Origin: Bradyrhizobium guangxiense
GTDB taxonomy: Bacteria; Pseudomonadota; Alphaproteobacteria; Rhizobiales; Xanthobacteraceae
Reading direction: 5' to 3'
DNA: 64,000 nt
Assembly (NCBI RefSeq): GCF_004114915.1
Contig: NZ_CP022219.1
Span: 6,106,501-6,170,500, forward strand
The notes under the pieces are model-generated. The model had not been told where the DNA came from and searched no databases. It saw only the letters and a list, made by a program, of their open reading frames with translations. The translations under genes and the position numbers were made by a program. Of this stretch, positions 63,831-64,000 are shown piece by piece. The stretch's first letter is position 1. Each line of letters opens with the position of its first letter.

Positions 63831-64000
63831 TCAATCCGGAAAGCCGAACAGCTTTGCCGGATTGTGCACCAGGATCTTCTCCAGCTCAGCCTGGTCCGGC
63901 GCGTAGCGGTACATCAGCTCGAGCAGATCGGCGTCGTTCGGCGGCTGCTTGACGGAGACCGGATGCGGCCAGTCGCTGGCCCAGACGCAGCGGTCGACGG
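63831..64000 (-). CDS. Amidohydrolase, C-terminal end (cut by window edge)
   Basis: The last 55 residues read CVWASDWPHPVSVKQPPND, then ADLLELMYRYAPDQAELEKI and a closing NPAKLFGFPD. SDWPHP with a late NPAKLFGF is diagnostic of TIM-barrel amidohydrolases of the 2-pyrone-4,6-dicarboxylate lactonase type. The start is outside the window. Confidence 0.85.
   Translation of the reverse strand, partial: VDRCVWASDWPHPVSVKQPPNDADLLELMYRYAPDQAELEKILVHNPAKLFGFPD

Overview
The window is 64 kb of GC-rich, densely coding alphaproteobacterial chromosome. It looks like Bradyrhizobium or a close relative. The evidence is the ispH-thrB-rnhA run, a TrcR/DUF1013 regulator, an NdvA-type glucan exporter, a hisD-UPF0262-phosphatase-maf-yacG run ending at tRNA-Phe, many solute-binding proteins for TRAP and ABC transport, and several families of short palindromic intergenic repeats. 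Species identity is inferred from family knowledge, not from a search. No rRNA, CRISPR array, transposase, integrase or replication origin was seen.

Layout. 1-2.6 kb (minus): start of aspA, a secreted protein, a YqaA/DedA-type membrane protein, a second HisE-like pyrophosphohydrolase and a Gly/Tyr-rich secreted protein. 2.8-10.5 kb (plus): an orphan NMT1-type binding protein, ndvA, a D,D-carboxypeptidase, fadD, DUF924 and a variant peroxiredoxin. 10.6-13 kb (minus): ispH, thrB and rnhA, overlapping or nearly so. 13.3-22.6 kb: trcR, an OmpW-like porin preceded by a strong FNR/FixK-type box, a lipoprotein, propionyl-CoA synthetase, two tandem TPR-LprI paralogues, a Na+/H+ antiporter and a membrane protein. 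22.8-27.2 kb (minus): a TAXI-TRAP transporter operon with a DUF1850 protein and a short-chain dehydrogenase. 27.5-36.3 kb: small secreted proteins, Nudix, thioesterase, aldo/keto reductase, a TTC38-like protein and an orphan histidine kinase. 36.3-44.6 kb: oleate hydratase, an acyl-CoA ligase, a cysteine hydrolase, a His-rich peptide, a three-gene redox operon (beta-barrel, RibD-C, amine oxidase) and a decayed VRDHR-repeat gene. 44.9-46.4 kb: a DUF1326-DUF2182 pair. 47-52.8 kb: an orphan amino-acid-type binding protein flanked by a tRNA-Phe fragment and the real tRNA-Phe, then the his/maf/yacG run. 52.9-57.5 kb: an epimerase remnant, an alpha/beta hydrolase, a membrane protein, an EthD protein and a cNMP-domain flavoprotein. 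57.8-61.6 kb: tRNA-Thr followed by three surface-polysaccharide-type genes of visibly lower GC, closed by a degenerate copy of the tRNA 3' end. 62.1-64 kb: a cNMP-domain protein, a luciferase-like monooxygenase and the end of an amidohydrolase.

Functional themes are central metabolism (histidine, threonine, isoprenoids), fatty-acid activation and modification (two FadD-type ligases, propionyl-CoA synthetase, oleate hydratase), envelope work (NdvA, carboxypeptidase, OmpW, polysaccharide acylation) and solute uptake. The most notable non-gene structure is evidence for two small tRNA-associated insertions (at tRNA-Phe and tRNA-Thr), a likely oxygen-control site in front of the OmpW-like gene, and a repeat-encoded secreted peptide gene that has lost its start.
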